DNA of 64,000 nt from Planctomycetales bacterium 10988 (GTDB lineage Bacteria; Planctomycetota; Planctomycetia; Pirellulales; Pb10988), in NCBI GenBank assembly GCA_009664345.1, contig CP043547.1, forward strand, positions 2,384,709-2,448,708, read 5' to 3'. The position numbers were made by a program, and so were the translations under genes. The notes beneath the pieces were generated by a model, which was not told where the DNA came from, did not search any database, and worked only from the letters and a program-made list of their open reading frames with translations. Positions 17,881-26,978 of this stretch are shown in pieces. How positions within the stretch are numbered: position 1 is the first letter of the stretch; each line of letters begins with the position of its first letter.

Positions 17881-18822
17881 TTAATCGCGGTAATCCGAAT
17901 GGCAGGAGATACAGCCATCTTCAATTTTATAGAAAAGTTGTGTCGCTTTTTGTAATTGCTTGGCTTTGAGGGCTTCCTCAAGTTCTCCGCAAAGCTGTTC
18001 CGATTCCTTGACCAAATGGCGATATTCCACGTCTGGTTTCAGCAAACGGTGGCCTTCGCGAAAGGCTTCTTTCAGCAAGAGGGCATACTGAGCACTAGTG
18101 AGTTTTTCCTCTGGATTGGTGCGTTTCCAATCCGCGGCCCGATCTTTATCAAGTTGCAAAAAGAAACGATCGATGATCGCCATGCTGTGCGCGAACCCCG
18201 GTTCGGAAGCATCCGCCACCAGCTCGTCGGCAGAAACTGGTTTCAATTGATCCGGAGAAAAATTACTCACATCCCGCCAGAGACCTTGGTATTCCTTGGA
18301 AGTTCCAACGGTTTCCAAGATTTTCAAGGCATCTTCGTGGCTTCCCTTCCGCATGATTTGCCAGAAGATCGCCGCAGCTGCTGGCCCGCGATGTTTCCCA
18401 TGATGGCAATGCACAAAGATCGGCTTCTTTTGCGATTCGAGGACCGCCTTGAATTTCGACTTGGAATCCTCGGTGATTTCGGCATAGGTCAAAGGAATGT
18501 GAATCACCTTGATCCCATATTTTTCGGCGATCGCTTGCGAAGGGGGCAAGCTATCGACACACACAATCGTGCGAATCCCGAGCTTGGCCAAGGTCGCGAT
18601 GCCGGTTTCGCCTTCCGGTTCTGCTCCGGAAAAAAGTTGCGGATCAATTTGATGGAGATGGTGAACCCCTTCACGATCCCCCAGCGGGCAAAGATTCAAT
18701 TCGCCAGGTTTTGGAAGGGGCTCAGATTGACGAGGTTCTTCGGCAAGAAGATTAACAGAGATACATAGCAGGCAGCCAACAAACATCCAATCGCGGCGGT
18801 TCTTCATTCTCAAGAGCCTCAA
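17881..18822 (-). CDS. Secreted DSP-type phosphatase fused to a c-type cytochrome
   Basis: Unusual two-domain protein of 313 residues. A signal peptide ('MFVGCLLCISVNLLAEE') is followed by a Cys-dependent dual-specificity phosphatase-like domain at about residues 40-185. The active-site loop C-x5-R is intact, 'VHCHHGKHRG' (Cys139, Arg145), and the upstream 'IVCVDSLPPS' fits the family layout. The C-terminal 100 residues are helical and end in a haem-attachment motif CxxCH ('CISCHSDYRD', residues 304-308) right at the C-terminus, as in cytochrome c'-like four-helix bundles. It should be exported and haem-loaded. The pairing suggests a redox-linked phosphatase, but I cannot name a substrate. 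It is next to a sulfatase on the same strand. Confidence 0.85.
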   Translation of the reverse strand: MRLLRMKNRRDWMFVGCLLCISVNLLAEEPRQSEPLPKPGELNLCPLGDREGVHHLHQIDPQLFSGAEPEGETGIATLAKLGIRTIVCVDSLPPSQAIAEKYGIKVIHIPLTYAEITEDSKSKFKAVLESQKKPIFVHCHHGKHRGPAAAAIFWQIMRKGSHEDALKILETVGTSKEYQGLWRDVSNFSPDQLKPVSADELVADASEPGFAHSMAIIDRFFLQLDKDRAADWKRTNPEEKLTSAQYALLLKEAFREGHRLLKPDVEYRHLVKESEQLCGELEEALKAKQLQKATQLFYKIEDGCISCHSDYRD

Positions 18823-18912
18823 CCTAGAAAGGGAAACGGAGTGTTCAACAATTTAATCATCATTGAATACATTAAACCGTTTCAATACAAGTAGGTCCAG
18901 GTTTTTGCTTGA

Positions 18913-19143
18913 TTATGTTCTGGGAACGCGATGAAAGGCCGATTTTCCGACAAGAATCAAAAGAATCGCTTGTAAACCAGCATGAAAAATCAATACGCTA
19001 AAAGCAATATAAAGCAGAAGCACCAGAAAACGGATCGAATTGCCCGCGTAAAGTTGGCACCACACAAATCCCCAAGTCGCCAGGAAAAACAAAGCCGTGG
19101 AGAGAAGCAATACTCCGGCGGTTTTCAATCCGATCAACCCCAT
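18913..19143 (-). CDS. Small two-helix membrane protein
   Basis: Not recognised. It encodes 76 residues with two long hydrophobic segments (about residues 8-28 and 38-65) and a short basic tail ending 'GKSAFHRVPRT'. No motif is visible. It sits between two minus-strand genes with the same orientation. It could be a real small membrane protein; the short length keeps confidence moderate. Confidence 0.5.
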   Translation of the reverse strand: MGLIGLKTAGVLLLSTALFFLATWGFVWCQLYAGNSIRFLVLLLYIAFSVLIFHAGLQAILLILVGKSAFHRVPRT

Positions 19144-19184
19144 ACGGTTGGCTTTCTGAGAGGGTTTCTGTTGAAAGGAACTAC

Positions 19185-19469
19185 CTAAGCGGCAGCATTG
19201 ACTCCAGGATATTCGGCAGGAATTTTCCCCCGCACTTGGAGGATTTCATCAAAAATGTCTTCAATCAAAATGAGTGCGGAGAGTGGATTGGCCAAGTGGT
19301 GTTGATAGGTAAAAGGGCCGTCTGGTTCAACGCCGACGGCTTTATTTTTGAGAACATCCGCCAAGGCGATCAGCTCTTCCAAAGCCTCGGCATCTCCTTC
19401 GAGATAACCATCCGTCCAAGTAATATGTACGCGGCGTTCTTCAATTTTTCCGTAAACAGTATAGGCCAT
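19185..19469 (-). CDS. Small conserved-looking hypothetical protein
   Basis: Not recognised. A 94-residue soluble, acidic protein beginning 'MAYTVYGKIEERRVHITWTD', with a helical middle ('AEALEELIALADVLKN'). There is no signal peptide, membrane segment or known motif. The stop is 42 bp before the 76-residue membrane protein, so the two may be co-transcribed. Balanced composition and a clean ATG favour a real gene. Confidence 0.6.
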   Translation of the reverse strand: MAYTVYGKIEERRVHITWTDGYLEGDAEALEELIALADVLKNKAVGVEPDGPFTYQHHLANPLSALILIEDIFDEILQVRGKIPAEYPGVNAAA

Positions 19470-19866
19470 GCGTGAAATCCTTTTCTAAGCTGGCTGTCAA
19501 CGTTTTGTATGAAGAAAGTCGCCGAATCACTTCATGGTAGAGGAAGTGTTCGGTAATCATCCCTCCGGCAGTGACATTGTGAAGAAAGGACTGGGACACG
19601 TAAAGAGGAAAAAGACGAAAATCCATGGAATTCTCGCCTTCTCCCTTAAACGCTTTATCCTATCACAACCACGAATAACAAGTAAAAACAAGCATCTAAA
19701 CAGGGAAGACGTCTCACTTGCTACCCGCTTTCTTACTGTCGGGTCTGGTTGATGTCTTACAGACTCATTCATGGTATCTTCAATACAATCTACATCGTGT
19801 AGTTTGCCCCACCGGTATGTTACAGAAAGAGACGAAATTCAGCCAAATCCCCCACTTTTTCAACAC
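19470..19866. other. Intergenic region, no gene seen
   Basis: About 400 bp upstream of the 94-residue gene and downstream of the receiver-like gene. Short open frames on both strands look spurious (Lys/Ser/Phe-rich, no motif). No hairpin terminator or clear promoter is visible. Confidence 0.4.
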
Positions 19867-20226
19867 TTAAGAAAGTGTATTCAGCGGTGAGAAATCAAAA
19901 GCTGGAAATTCCGTCAGCGAATCCGGACGGGAACTAGGCGGATGCTGCAACCACATCGCCTTTCCCCTTCTGGATTCTTTCCGACAGACCACACGACTCG
20001 TTGGCGAGTAAGAAGAAATCAATTCCAGGTAAGCTGCCCCTTCCGCTTGAAGGATCGTCTGCCCTACTAAAATCAAGTCCGGTCGTAAATCACGGACAAG
20101 ATGACAAGCCAGTTCCGGCTCTTTCGTAGTGGCAACAATTCGGTAACCCGCTCGATAAAGCTTCCATTGCCACTCTACCGAGGCACTCATGCCCCGTTCT
20201 ACGATCAATACGTTGAAACAACGCAT
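19867..20226 (-). CDS. Degenerate response-regulator receiver domain
   Basis: From the ATG at 20226 (preceded by an AGGGGGG purine tract; the frame is open to 20283) the 119-residue product starts 'MRCFNVLIVERGMSASVEWQ' and has the alternating pattern of a CheY-like receiver. The usual acidic pair after strand 1 is Glu/Arg, and the phospho-accepting Asp after strand 3 is replaced ('RPDLILVGQTIL', Gly where Asp is expected). It is therefore probably a pseudo-receiver that cannot be phosphorylated. A short Pro/Ser-rich tail replaces any output domain. No kinase is nearby. Confidence 0.6.
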   Translation of the reverse strand: MRCFNVLIVERGMSASVEWQWKLYRAGYRIVATTKEPELACHLVRDLRPDLILVGQTILQAEGAAYLELISSYSPTSRVVCRKESRRGKAMWLQHPPSSRPDSLTEFPAFDFSPLNTLS

Positions 20227-20444
20227 TCTATCCCCCCTGCAAAAATAGGCGCAAGGGTTCACCCCACAACTAAGATATTCCAAACCGAAGTTCCGGACAA
20301 TTGCGGTAAAATTTAGTTCACTAAACTACTTATGATCACTGGAAATTTCACTGAACTTCGATACATTAACTCCAAGTTACTTGGACGTAGTAAATAACCA
20401 ATCTATTACCAGGAAGGCTCGAATTTTTCCCGTAAAAAATAGGA

Positions 20445-21008
20445 TTAGTTAAGATGTGGATCTTGGGGAAGATGGCGAATCCGATTTGAGGAGAAGACGG
20501 CGGCTTCTCCAATTCGCTGCGCGATCGCTTTCCAAAGGTCTTCTTTTTCTGCAAAAACATGATCGGAATTGGCTGGAAAGGTGAGCCAAGACCCAGTGTC
20601 CATCTCCGTTTCGATCTGCTGAGGGGCCCAGCCTGAATATCCAATGAAGCAACGGAAAGGCACAAAGTTCTCCGCCAGCAACGTTTGCAGCTTCGGGGCA
20701 TCCGTGGTGAAATAGACGCCAGGGAGGATCTCCAGGTCCGCCAAAGAGGCTTGTTGATGCAACGCCATCAAAGGGCCACCCACCGGACCGCCTCGAAAAA
20801 GTGGCTCCTTCGTCGGACATTCCCGTTCCAAAGAACCGTCAATCTCCGACCAGATATCAGCGATCGTATGATCGAGAACTTGATTCAAGACTAATCCGAA
20901 GGCTCCTTCTTCGTTGTGTTGAATCATCAACACGACACTCCGGTTGAAGTTCGGATCAGGGAGCTGCGGGGCGGCGACTAACAGATGACCTTGTAAGGAT
21001 TGCTCCAT
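20445..21008 (-). CDS. YqgE/AlgH family protein
   Basis: From the ATG at 21008 (preceded by GTGGGGGTGA) the product is 187 residues and starts 'MEQSLQGHLLVAAPQLPDPN', the family hallmark, followed by 'FNRSVVLMIQHNEEGAFGLVLNQ', 'FRGGPVGG' and 'RCFIGYSGWAPQQIETEM'. AlgH/YqgE (UPF0301) proteins are widespread; AlgH was linked to alginate regulation in Pseudomonas, but the molecular role is unclear. The frame extends to 21101 into the upstream gene's end, but the motif fixes the start. It is 50 bp after the HEAT-like gene and probably in one operon with it. Confidence 0.93.
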   Translation of the reverse strand: MEQSLQGHLLVAAPQLPDPNFNRSVVLMIQHNEEGAFGLVLNQVLDHTIADIWSEIDGSLERECPTKEPLFRGGPVGGPLMALHQQASLADLEILPGVYFTTDAPKLQTLLAENFVPFRCFIGYSGWAPQQIETEMDTGSWLTFPANSDHVFAEKEDLWKAIAQRIGEAAVFSSNRIRHLPQDPHLN

Positions 21009-21058
21009 TTTTTCACCCCCACAAGAGATCGAAGAGCACGAAGAGAAGAATGGGATAA

Positions 21059-22261
21059 TTAATTCGTTGTCGAAGCCTGAACGGAGTTCTTTTCGTTCCA
21101 AGCTTGCCAGCGTTTGAAGGTTGCCTCTCGTTCCTCACTCTTTGCAAATCCTAAAGTATACGGACTGAAAAGGGTTTGCGAACTGGGGCGAACTCGTTCA
21201 AAGCCAAAATCTTTCAAATCAGCGTCCTGTCGATGTAACAAGACCGCCAAGGCGACATCGCGAATTTGCGTGCTGATCGCCTGATTATTAATACGGTAGC
21301 TGGCACAGACCGAAACGTCACTGAGCAACGTCTCCAAAATGGACAAATCTTCCTCGGTCCCCAATTTCCCAATCGCCAAAATCGCATACTGTCGCTGGCT
21401 AGGAGGTTGGCTGTTCTCTTTCAACATGGTCTTCGCGGTGAGGAGGCCTTCCTTCAAATCATAACGCATCGCCAGCATCAAGTTCTGATAACCGGCACTC
21501 CAATCATCGGCCTGAGCAATCCAAGCCCCGAGCAGCTTTCGCAAACGCGGGCCATCCGTCAAATCATTCACCGCACTATGGAAACAGGGCTGATACAGCA
21601 AATTATAAAAAGGATACAAGGCACTTTGCGGAATCGTCAATTCAGGATTGGAACCGACAAAAACCAGTGCGGAAATCGCCCCCAAGGTCACTTCCGAACG
21701 GTTCGAACGAGAGCGGGCCGCTTGCTGCAAATACTTGGTTCGTTCCACAAAGGCATCGGCTCGATCCCCCAAACTCTGGGCATTTTCTTCCACCAACTGC
21801 AAAAGATCGGATTCCGCCCGTTGCATGCGAACAAACAAATCACGATCGCTCGGGTCTCCACCGACCATCGCTTGATAGCGTTCCCAACCGGGAAGTCCAT
21901 AATCCCCTTCACCTTCGGTATCCGAAGCAAAGGCTTCCAATCGCGATTGAAAGTCAAGAGCCCGAATTTCTTCCCAAATCCGCCGACATCGCAACCGGAC
22001 TTCCGGATCGGAATGGTTCAAACCAACCAGCAAGGCATCCTTTGCTTCAAGCCCAGCTTGCTCCAATCTCCAAGATGCCCATTCTCGCATTTGAAAAGAA
22101 TCCGCACCAAGGGCCTCAATCAAAGCAGGAATATCATAACCTTGCTCTTCTCCAAAAGGGTTGACCGGCTGACCTGCCCAACTGTAAGTGGAAATGGAGC
22201 AAAGAAGAACTCCCAAAATTCGCATCGACATGCAGGCTGAAGTGTCCGCCACTGATTGCAT
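21059..22261 (-). CDS. Secreted helical (HEAT-like) repeat protein
   Basis: From the ATG at 22261, preceded by AGGGGGAG, the product is 400 residues with a signal peptide ('MRILGVLLCSISTYSWAGQP'). The next region has HEAT-type helical pairs ('ALIEALGADSFQMREWASWRLEQ', abbreviated here, then 'ALLVGLNHSDPEVRLRCRRIWEEI') and a further HEAT-like stretch ('AILAIGKLGTEEDLSILETLL'). Such proteins act as scaffolds. No catalytic motif is visible. It lies upstream of yqgE/algH on the same strand. Confidence 0.7.
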   Translation of the reverse strand: MQSVADTSACMSMRILGVLLCSISTYSWAGQPVNPFGEEQGYDIPALIEALGADSFQMREWASWRLEQAGLEAKDALLVGLNHSDPEVRLRCRRIWEEIRALDFQSRLEAFASDTEGEGDYGLPGWERYQAMVGGDPSDRDLFVRMQRAESDLLQLVEENAQSLGDRADAFVERTKYLQQAARSRSNRSEVTLGAISALVFVGSNPELTIPQSALYPFYNLLYQPCFHSAVNDLTDGPRLRKLLGAWIAQADDWSAGYQNLMLAMRYDLKEGLLTAKTMLKENSQPPSQRQYAILAIGKLGTEEDLSILETLLSDVSVCASYRINNQAISTQIRDVALAVLLHRQDADLKDFGFERVRPSSQTLFSPYTLGFAKSEEREATFKRWQAWNEKNSVQASTTN

Positions 22262-22288
22262 AGGGCTCCCCCTGAAGTTACTTGGCAA

Positions 22289-22668
22289 AATAGGACCGCT
22301 TCTCCCATCGAATCGATGCCGAGAACAGACGACGCCAAGTTGAGAGAATAATTGTTGCGAAATTTCAAGTACTAGGTTTCATTTCCCTAATGAAGCAGGT
22401 GATCGCTACCGGAAATGTCTATAATTAATCACAACCATAGAGAACAGACCTAGATACCGATTATCTTAATGTTAGACCGAATGACTAAGCTTTGTCTACA
22501 CTTGAGTTTTTTTCTTGCCAGAAATTCGAAAACAGTCTCAAGCACAATCAATGGGTTTGAGTCATCCCAATCGACCCGCATAACACGAGTAACCGCTGTT
22601 CTTTCCGCAAAATCCTTCCCTCGAACTTTGAAACGAATCGCTTCAAGAATCGCAAAACTCTCTTTACT
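22289..22668. other. Intergenic region, no gene seen
   Basis: A 380-bp, A/T-richer gap between two minus-strand genes. A short plus-strand open frame at 22469-22774 is Ser/Lys-rich and runs into the peptidase gene on the other strand; I reject it. No hairpin was found. Confidence 0.4.
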
Positions 22669-24450
22669 TTACTTTTCGCCCAAGTTGGACACTTCTGTTA
22701 TATCCGAACCACCTTTCTTCGATTCAAGTCGGATCGTAAGCGGCCCCTTCCCGGTCAGCAACCATCGTGCATAGCGAACACTGTTTCCAGGAATATTCGA
22801 AATTCGCAATTTCTCCGGATGGCGATCCTGCACGTCCGGTCGTTCAAAGAACGGTTCATCCGCACTCATGGCCGTCAAAACTTCAATCTCTTTTCCTTCT
22901 AAAACCAATAAGTCCGGTGGAGTGATCTTGTTCTTTAAATCCGTCGCCGAATGAGTGGGAATCAATTTTTCATTTTTGACAATGACTGTTAATTGATAAA
23001 GACCTTCAGACAAGGTTTCCACTTCCGAAGAAACAATCCTTACCTGCGGCATTTGGTCGGCATGATACAAAGTAAAAGCCATATTTCGATGACATTCTTC
23101 TTCCAATAAAAAAGAAGGCGGCTGCCGACCCCAACTTTTCTTCATTCCGCCGACTTCAACTTTTCCATACGTTGGATGATCCACTTCTTTCCAAGGAATA
23201 AACCCTTTTCCAAAAAGTAAATATTTATCAACCTCCGCATGGGTTTCTTGATCCCCAAAGAAGCCCCCTCCTTGATCTTCTCGAAAGTAATTAAATGGAG
23301 TGAACAACTCATTGGTAAAACTAAAAATCCCACGCATGGAATGGAACCAGTCGAATTCTCCTCCAAAGACAGTATATAGCCCTTCGGCAACATTTAAATA
23401 TTTATAACCGGGCAGTATCCGTTCTCCCTGCTTTCCTAATTTATCGTAAACAGCGATATCACTTCGAGCATAACTATCTCCTTCGGCTCCTGGTCCTCTC
23501 AAAATCATTCCGGCCGTATTGTGATAACTTTGCGCTCCAGCAATATTGGGATGTTCACTGACAAAATCTGCAACGTAACGATTTTCTAAAATAGAAAAAG
23601 GATAATGCCCGGCACCACGTTGAATATAACTCGGTTGCCACTGCCAAGCCCAATCACGGTTCGGATCATAATAGCCATCGCCATCTTCATTGACTTTTCC
23701 ATCGCCATCGTTGTCAATTCCTTCATAACCTAACAGTCTATATTCCCCTTCCTCTTCCGGTTTCTTCCGTATGAGAATTTGGGGATAGTCAGGATGTGTT
23801 TTATAATTTCCATGGGGGTCTTTCACACGCATTTGAGTGATATGCCCATCGTTATTTAAATCATCGTAGCCATCTTCATCGACGAGCCCATCTCGATCAT
23901 CATCAACAGGTCGTTGACCGGTCCGAGGGCCATGGGTGGTGTTTGGTTGATTGAAATGTTCCGCCCGCGAATCGGGACTCATCATGGGAACGCAATAGAA
24001 GGTTCGTTCCTTCAGCAAGGTTTGCAGAAAGGGACTATCTTCCTCCGCTTCACACAAATACCAAATAGTATAGAGAACCACCTCGACCGTTTGAATTTCA
24101 TTGGCATGGATTCCACCATCTATATAAAAGGCGGGCTTTTGATCAGCCTTTCCTTCCTGAAAGTTGGTGACCGTCGCCAACCACATTTCACGTTCGCCGT
24201 AAGACTTTCCCAAAGTTGTCAACTTCATTCGCTCAGGGTGAGCTTCCGCAAGTTTTTTTAATATTTGAGTCGCCTCTTCATAATTATAAAAGTGGTTCCA
24301 ACTCACCTCGACCTTGGGATTCATGGGTGCCCCAATCGGTCGATAGGCCGGAGTTTCCTCCGCAGATAACTTTTGTTGAGCGGTAAAACCTGACATTCCC
24401 AGCAGGCATCCGACCGCTATCAAAGTCCACATTTTATTTTGAAAGAACAT
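22669..24450 (-). CDS. Secreted M14 zinc carboxypeptidase
   Basis: A 593-residue exported M14-family metallopeptidase; the start has an AGGAAACGAG purine run upstream. The signal peptide is 'MWTLIAVGCLLGMSGFTA'. Zinc ligands are visible: H115 and E118 in 'DGGIHANEIQ' (HxxE) and H310 in 'AGAQSYHNTAG'. The catalytic Glu probably lies in 'FSFTNELFTPF'. The domain is interrupted by Asp-rich loops ('DDDRDGLVDEDGYDDLNNDG', 'GIDNDGDGKVNEDGDG') resembling calcium-binding DxDxDG repeats. It would trim C-terminal residues from peptides or peptidoglycan outside the cytoplasm. It is followed on the same strand by a non-catalytic paralogue at 24515. Confidence 0.9.
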   Translation of the reverse strand: MFFQNKMWTLIAVGCLLGMSGFTAQQKLSAEETPAYRPIGAPMNPKVEVSWNHFYNYEEATQILKKLAEAHPERMKLTTLGKSYGEREMWLATVTNFQEGKADQKPAFYIDGGIHANEIQTVEVVLYTIWYLCEAEEDSPFLQTLLKERTFYCVPMMSPDSRAEHFNQPNTTHGPRTGQRPVDDDRDGLVDEDGYDDLNNDGHITQMRVKDPHGNYKTHPDYPQILIRKKPEEEGEYRLLGYEGIDNDGDGKVNEDGDGYYDPNRDWAWQWQPSYIQRGAGHYPFSILENRYVADFVSEHPNIAGAQSYHNTAGMILRGPGAEGDSYARSDIAVYDKLGKQGERILPGYKYLNVAEGLYTVFGGEFDWFHSMRGIFSFTNELFTPFNYFREDQGGGFFGDQETHAEVDKYLLFGKGFIPWKEVDHPTYGKVEVGGMKKSWGRQPPSFLLEEECHRNMAFTLYHADQMPQVRIVSSEVETLSEGLYQLTVIVKNEKLIPTHSATDLKNKITPPDLLVLEGKEIEVLTAMSADEPFFERPDVQDRHPEKLRISNIPGNSVRYARWLLTGKGPLTIRLESKKGGSDITEVSNLGEK

Positions 24451-24514
24451 TCTCTCGTTTCCTAGCTATAAAGTGTCTTGCGCTTTTGAATCCCTACGAT
24501 TGTTGTTTCGCCTA

Positions 24515-26338
24515 CTATTTCTTTTCCGAATTCAACTTTTGTGTTTTAGAAACAGGATGTATTGAAGGACCAAACACCTTGACGGTGATTTCTTCAGGAC
24601 TCTGATCAGGAAAACGGACCAGCCAAGTCAAAGTGCGCGATCCCCCCTTCCCTTTTAAAACTCGAAGTTCTTGTCGGCGATGCCCCGTAATCCAAAGCGT
24701 ATCTTTCGGCAAATCAAGTTCAATTTGAAGAGGATAGGGAATGCCATTGATGCGCCCCATCTCACTCATGGTTGGTAAATAACCTTGGTTCAAAACTTCC
24801 ACTTCAATTTTAGTGACGCCTTTTCCCAACGAATCGATTTTTATTTGATTCACTTTCATGTCAGGAAAAAGTTGAAGGAGTTCCTTTAAAAAATTGACAT
24901 GAGGGACAACGAGTTCTTCCAGTTGATCGATGGGCGGGTTTTCGATGAGAAAAGTTTTAAAGCCTCCCACTTCTACTTTTTGACCAGGGAAGTCGGGATG
25001 CTGAATCGCCTCCCAACTAACAAAACCATCAATTCCATTTTCTTTTAACCATTTTAAACGATCACGATCTTCCTTCCCTCGCTTTTCTAAGGAAGGGTCT
25101 TTCCTTTCCTCCTTCTTTGAATCCTCACTCTCTGACTCTTCTACTTTCTTTTCTTTCTCTTCATGAGAGTTTTTATCCTCCTGCTCCTGTTCCTCTTCGG
25201 AAGCGTCTTCTTTCTTCTCTTCTTTTACTTCTGAAAGAGTGATCCACCAAGCGGGTGAAGCGAAACTCCAGCGACCAAAATGAAAGTAAGCCCATCTCAC
25301 AAAGGAACCTTCGCCAGAGCTTGCCGAGGGAGCTTTCTTTAAAGGTTGAACCTTTTGATATTTTTTTGCAATCCAATCAAAGTAATCGACATCTGCGGTC
25401 AACAGAGTCTTTTTAATCCGATTTTTCTCGGCGTTACGATCAGCTTTCCAAGGGTGCATCAAATTGTCTTCGGGAGCAAAACTAAAACAAGCGACGACTT
25501 CAGGATGTTTATAGAGAAAATCAATGATCGCTCTAGTCTCCGGTTCAGAAACTTGATGAGGACCGGCGTATTGATCAAAGTAGGGATATGCAAAAGTAAA
25601 GTTTTGATTGAAGTTGGTTCCACCTGATCCATCTTCATTCCAGGCTTCATCCTGATCATTATCTTTTCCTTCTATGTAAAGCGTAAACTTTCCCTCTTCG
25701 TCTTTTCCCGGATTCGCTTTAATTAACACTCTGACATCATCCGGGTGGGACATCCACTCGCCACTTGCCTCGCTTACCCGCATTTGTGTAATCCACCCGT
25801 CTTGATTTAAATCTTCTGCCGGGTCTTCATCGATTGCTCCATCGCGATCGGTGTCTGAAGGCCGGGTGTTTTCTACCTTTGCTTGATATGGTTTTTGAAA
25901 GAAGGCTTCGCTTGCATCCGGGCTGGGACAAGGCACGAAATAAATAGTGTGATCTGTCAATAATTGTTGAATCGACTTCTCTTCTTCAACTTGATTTAAC
26001 AATTCATCCGCAACCATGAAACATAACTCCCGGCCTACTAAGCTAGAAGCTTTTACATTCCCTAACACAAACAAAGCCGGTTTGGTTGCTTCTTCGTCCT
26101 TTGACAAAGTAAGTAACCAAATATCCCGTCCTTCTCTTGTTTTTCCCAGGGATTTCATAGTCGCCCAAGGAGACATTGTCAGTTTTTCTAGGCGTGTTTC
26201 GTATTGTGAAAAATCACGATAACCGGCAACGGCTTCCAGTTGTGCAGAGACCGGAGATGCTTGATAGCTAAAGAAAAGTAAACAGATAAATAAATAAGAA
26301 TAGATGATCCAACTTGGTTTGATCGTTCGATATTTCAT
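24515..26338 (-). CDS. M14 carboxypeptidase homologue without zinc ligands
   Basis: A 607-residue secreted paralogue of the next gene (signal peptide 'WIIYSYLFICLLFFSYQASP'; start preceded by GAGAGGAAG). The order of blocks matches, including the Asp-rich loops ('DTDRDGAIDEDPAEDLNQDG'). The HxxE motif is gone: the aligned segment reads 'LGNVKASSLVG', so His becomes Lys and Glu becomes Ser. The third ligand is also lost ('ACFSFAPEDNL' in place of 'SYHNTAG'). An acidic, Lys/Glu-rich insertion ('KEEKKEDASEEEQEQEDK') interrupts the C-terminal part. It is probably a pseudo-enzyme that binds substrate or partners the active paralogue. It is upstream of the active copy, 64 bp apart. Confidence 0.85.
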   Translation of the reverse strand: MKYRTIKPSWIIYSYLFICLLFFSYQASPVSAQLEAVAGYRDFSQYETRLEKLTMSPWATMKSLGKTREGRDIWLLTLSKDEEATKPALFVLGNVKASSLVGRELCFMVADELLNQVEEEKSIQQLLTDHTIYFVPCPSPDASEAFFQKPYQAKVENTRPSDTDRDGAIDEDPAEDLNQDGWITQMRVSEASGEWMSHPDDVRVLIKANPGKDEEGKFTLYIEGKDNDQDEAWNEDGSGGTNFNQNFTFAYPYFDQYAGPHQVSEPETRAIIDFLYKHPEVVACFSFAPEDNLMHPWKADRNAEKNRIKKTLLTADVDYFDWIAKKYQKVQPLKKAPSASSGEGSFVRWAYFHFGRWSFASPAWWITLSEVKEEKKEDASEEEQEQEDKNSHEEKEKKVEESESEDSKKEERKDPSLEKRGKEDRDRLKWLKENGIDGFVSWEAIQHPDFPGQKVEVGGFKTFLIENPPIDQLEELVVPHVNFLKELLQLFPDMKVNQIKIDSLGKGVTKIEVEVLNQGYLPTMSEMGRINGIPYPLQIELDLPKDTLWITGHRRQELRVLKGKGGSRTLTWLVRFPDQSPEEITVKVFGPSIHPVSKTQKLNSEKK

Positions 26339-26978
26339 TCAGTGCTTCCTCTCGAACTCTTGGCGTGTGGTGATTCTGTAAAATTCGCTTCAAGCTATTT
26401 CATCAAAGTTTCCATGTTCCCAAAACTTTGGCTATTCCCAATATACATAAGCACTTCTCAAAGTCATCAAGTTTAACTTTCCATCTCGATCATCAATCGA
26501 TCCTCTTTGATGCGTTTTCCTTCACTTTGTTAACATTGGAAATTCGGGCAAGCCTCTACTTCTTTATCACCCCTAGATTTCCACGAAAGAAAACGATCAG
26601 TCAAGAGATAACGTCCAGGCGATTGAGGGTTTCATGGGGAAGATATCTAGATGGTGAATTGCCGTAAATCAGTTTCTCTTGGGGAGTAAAATCATTTGCT
26701 TCGAGTAAAGGAATAGCAACACAAAGGCGAAAAACGTATCTCCGGCAAGCCTTAGCATACCTAAAAAAAATCAACAAGGTCTGTGAATGGAATTCCGATT
26801 TCTAGGAGTAGCAAACGGTTTGCTTTGAACCAAAGAGGAAAAGTTCAATCCCGGAACAACTTGCTCAAGCTCGGAGTGAGTTAAAAATAGCCTCGATTGC
26901 TTTCCTTATTTAATATTAACCTGCAACCATCCAACGCTCTGAATTACCTTGTTTAGGGTCGCAGACAAAGGCACCCCC
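26339..26978. other. Divergent intergenic region, no gene seen
   Basis: 640 bp between the start of the M14 pair and a plus-strand gene. It is A/T-rich with no convincing coding frame (the one at 26428-26667 is a Phe/Ser-rich artefact). It must hold the promoters of both units, but I could not pick a confident pair of hexamers. Confidence 0.4.

Noticed and set aside
17956-18768. 270-codon plus-strand frame
   Set aside because: Antisense to the phosphatase-cytochrome gene; no motif.
21266-22240. 324-codon plus-strand frame
   Set aside because: Antisense to the HEAT-like protein gene, which has a signal peptide and SD.
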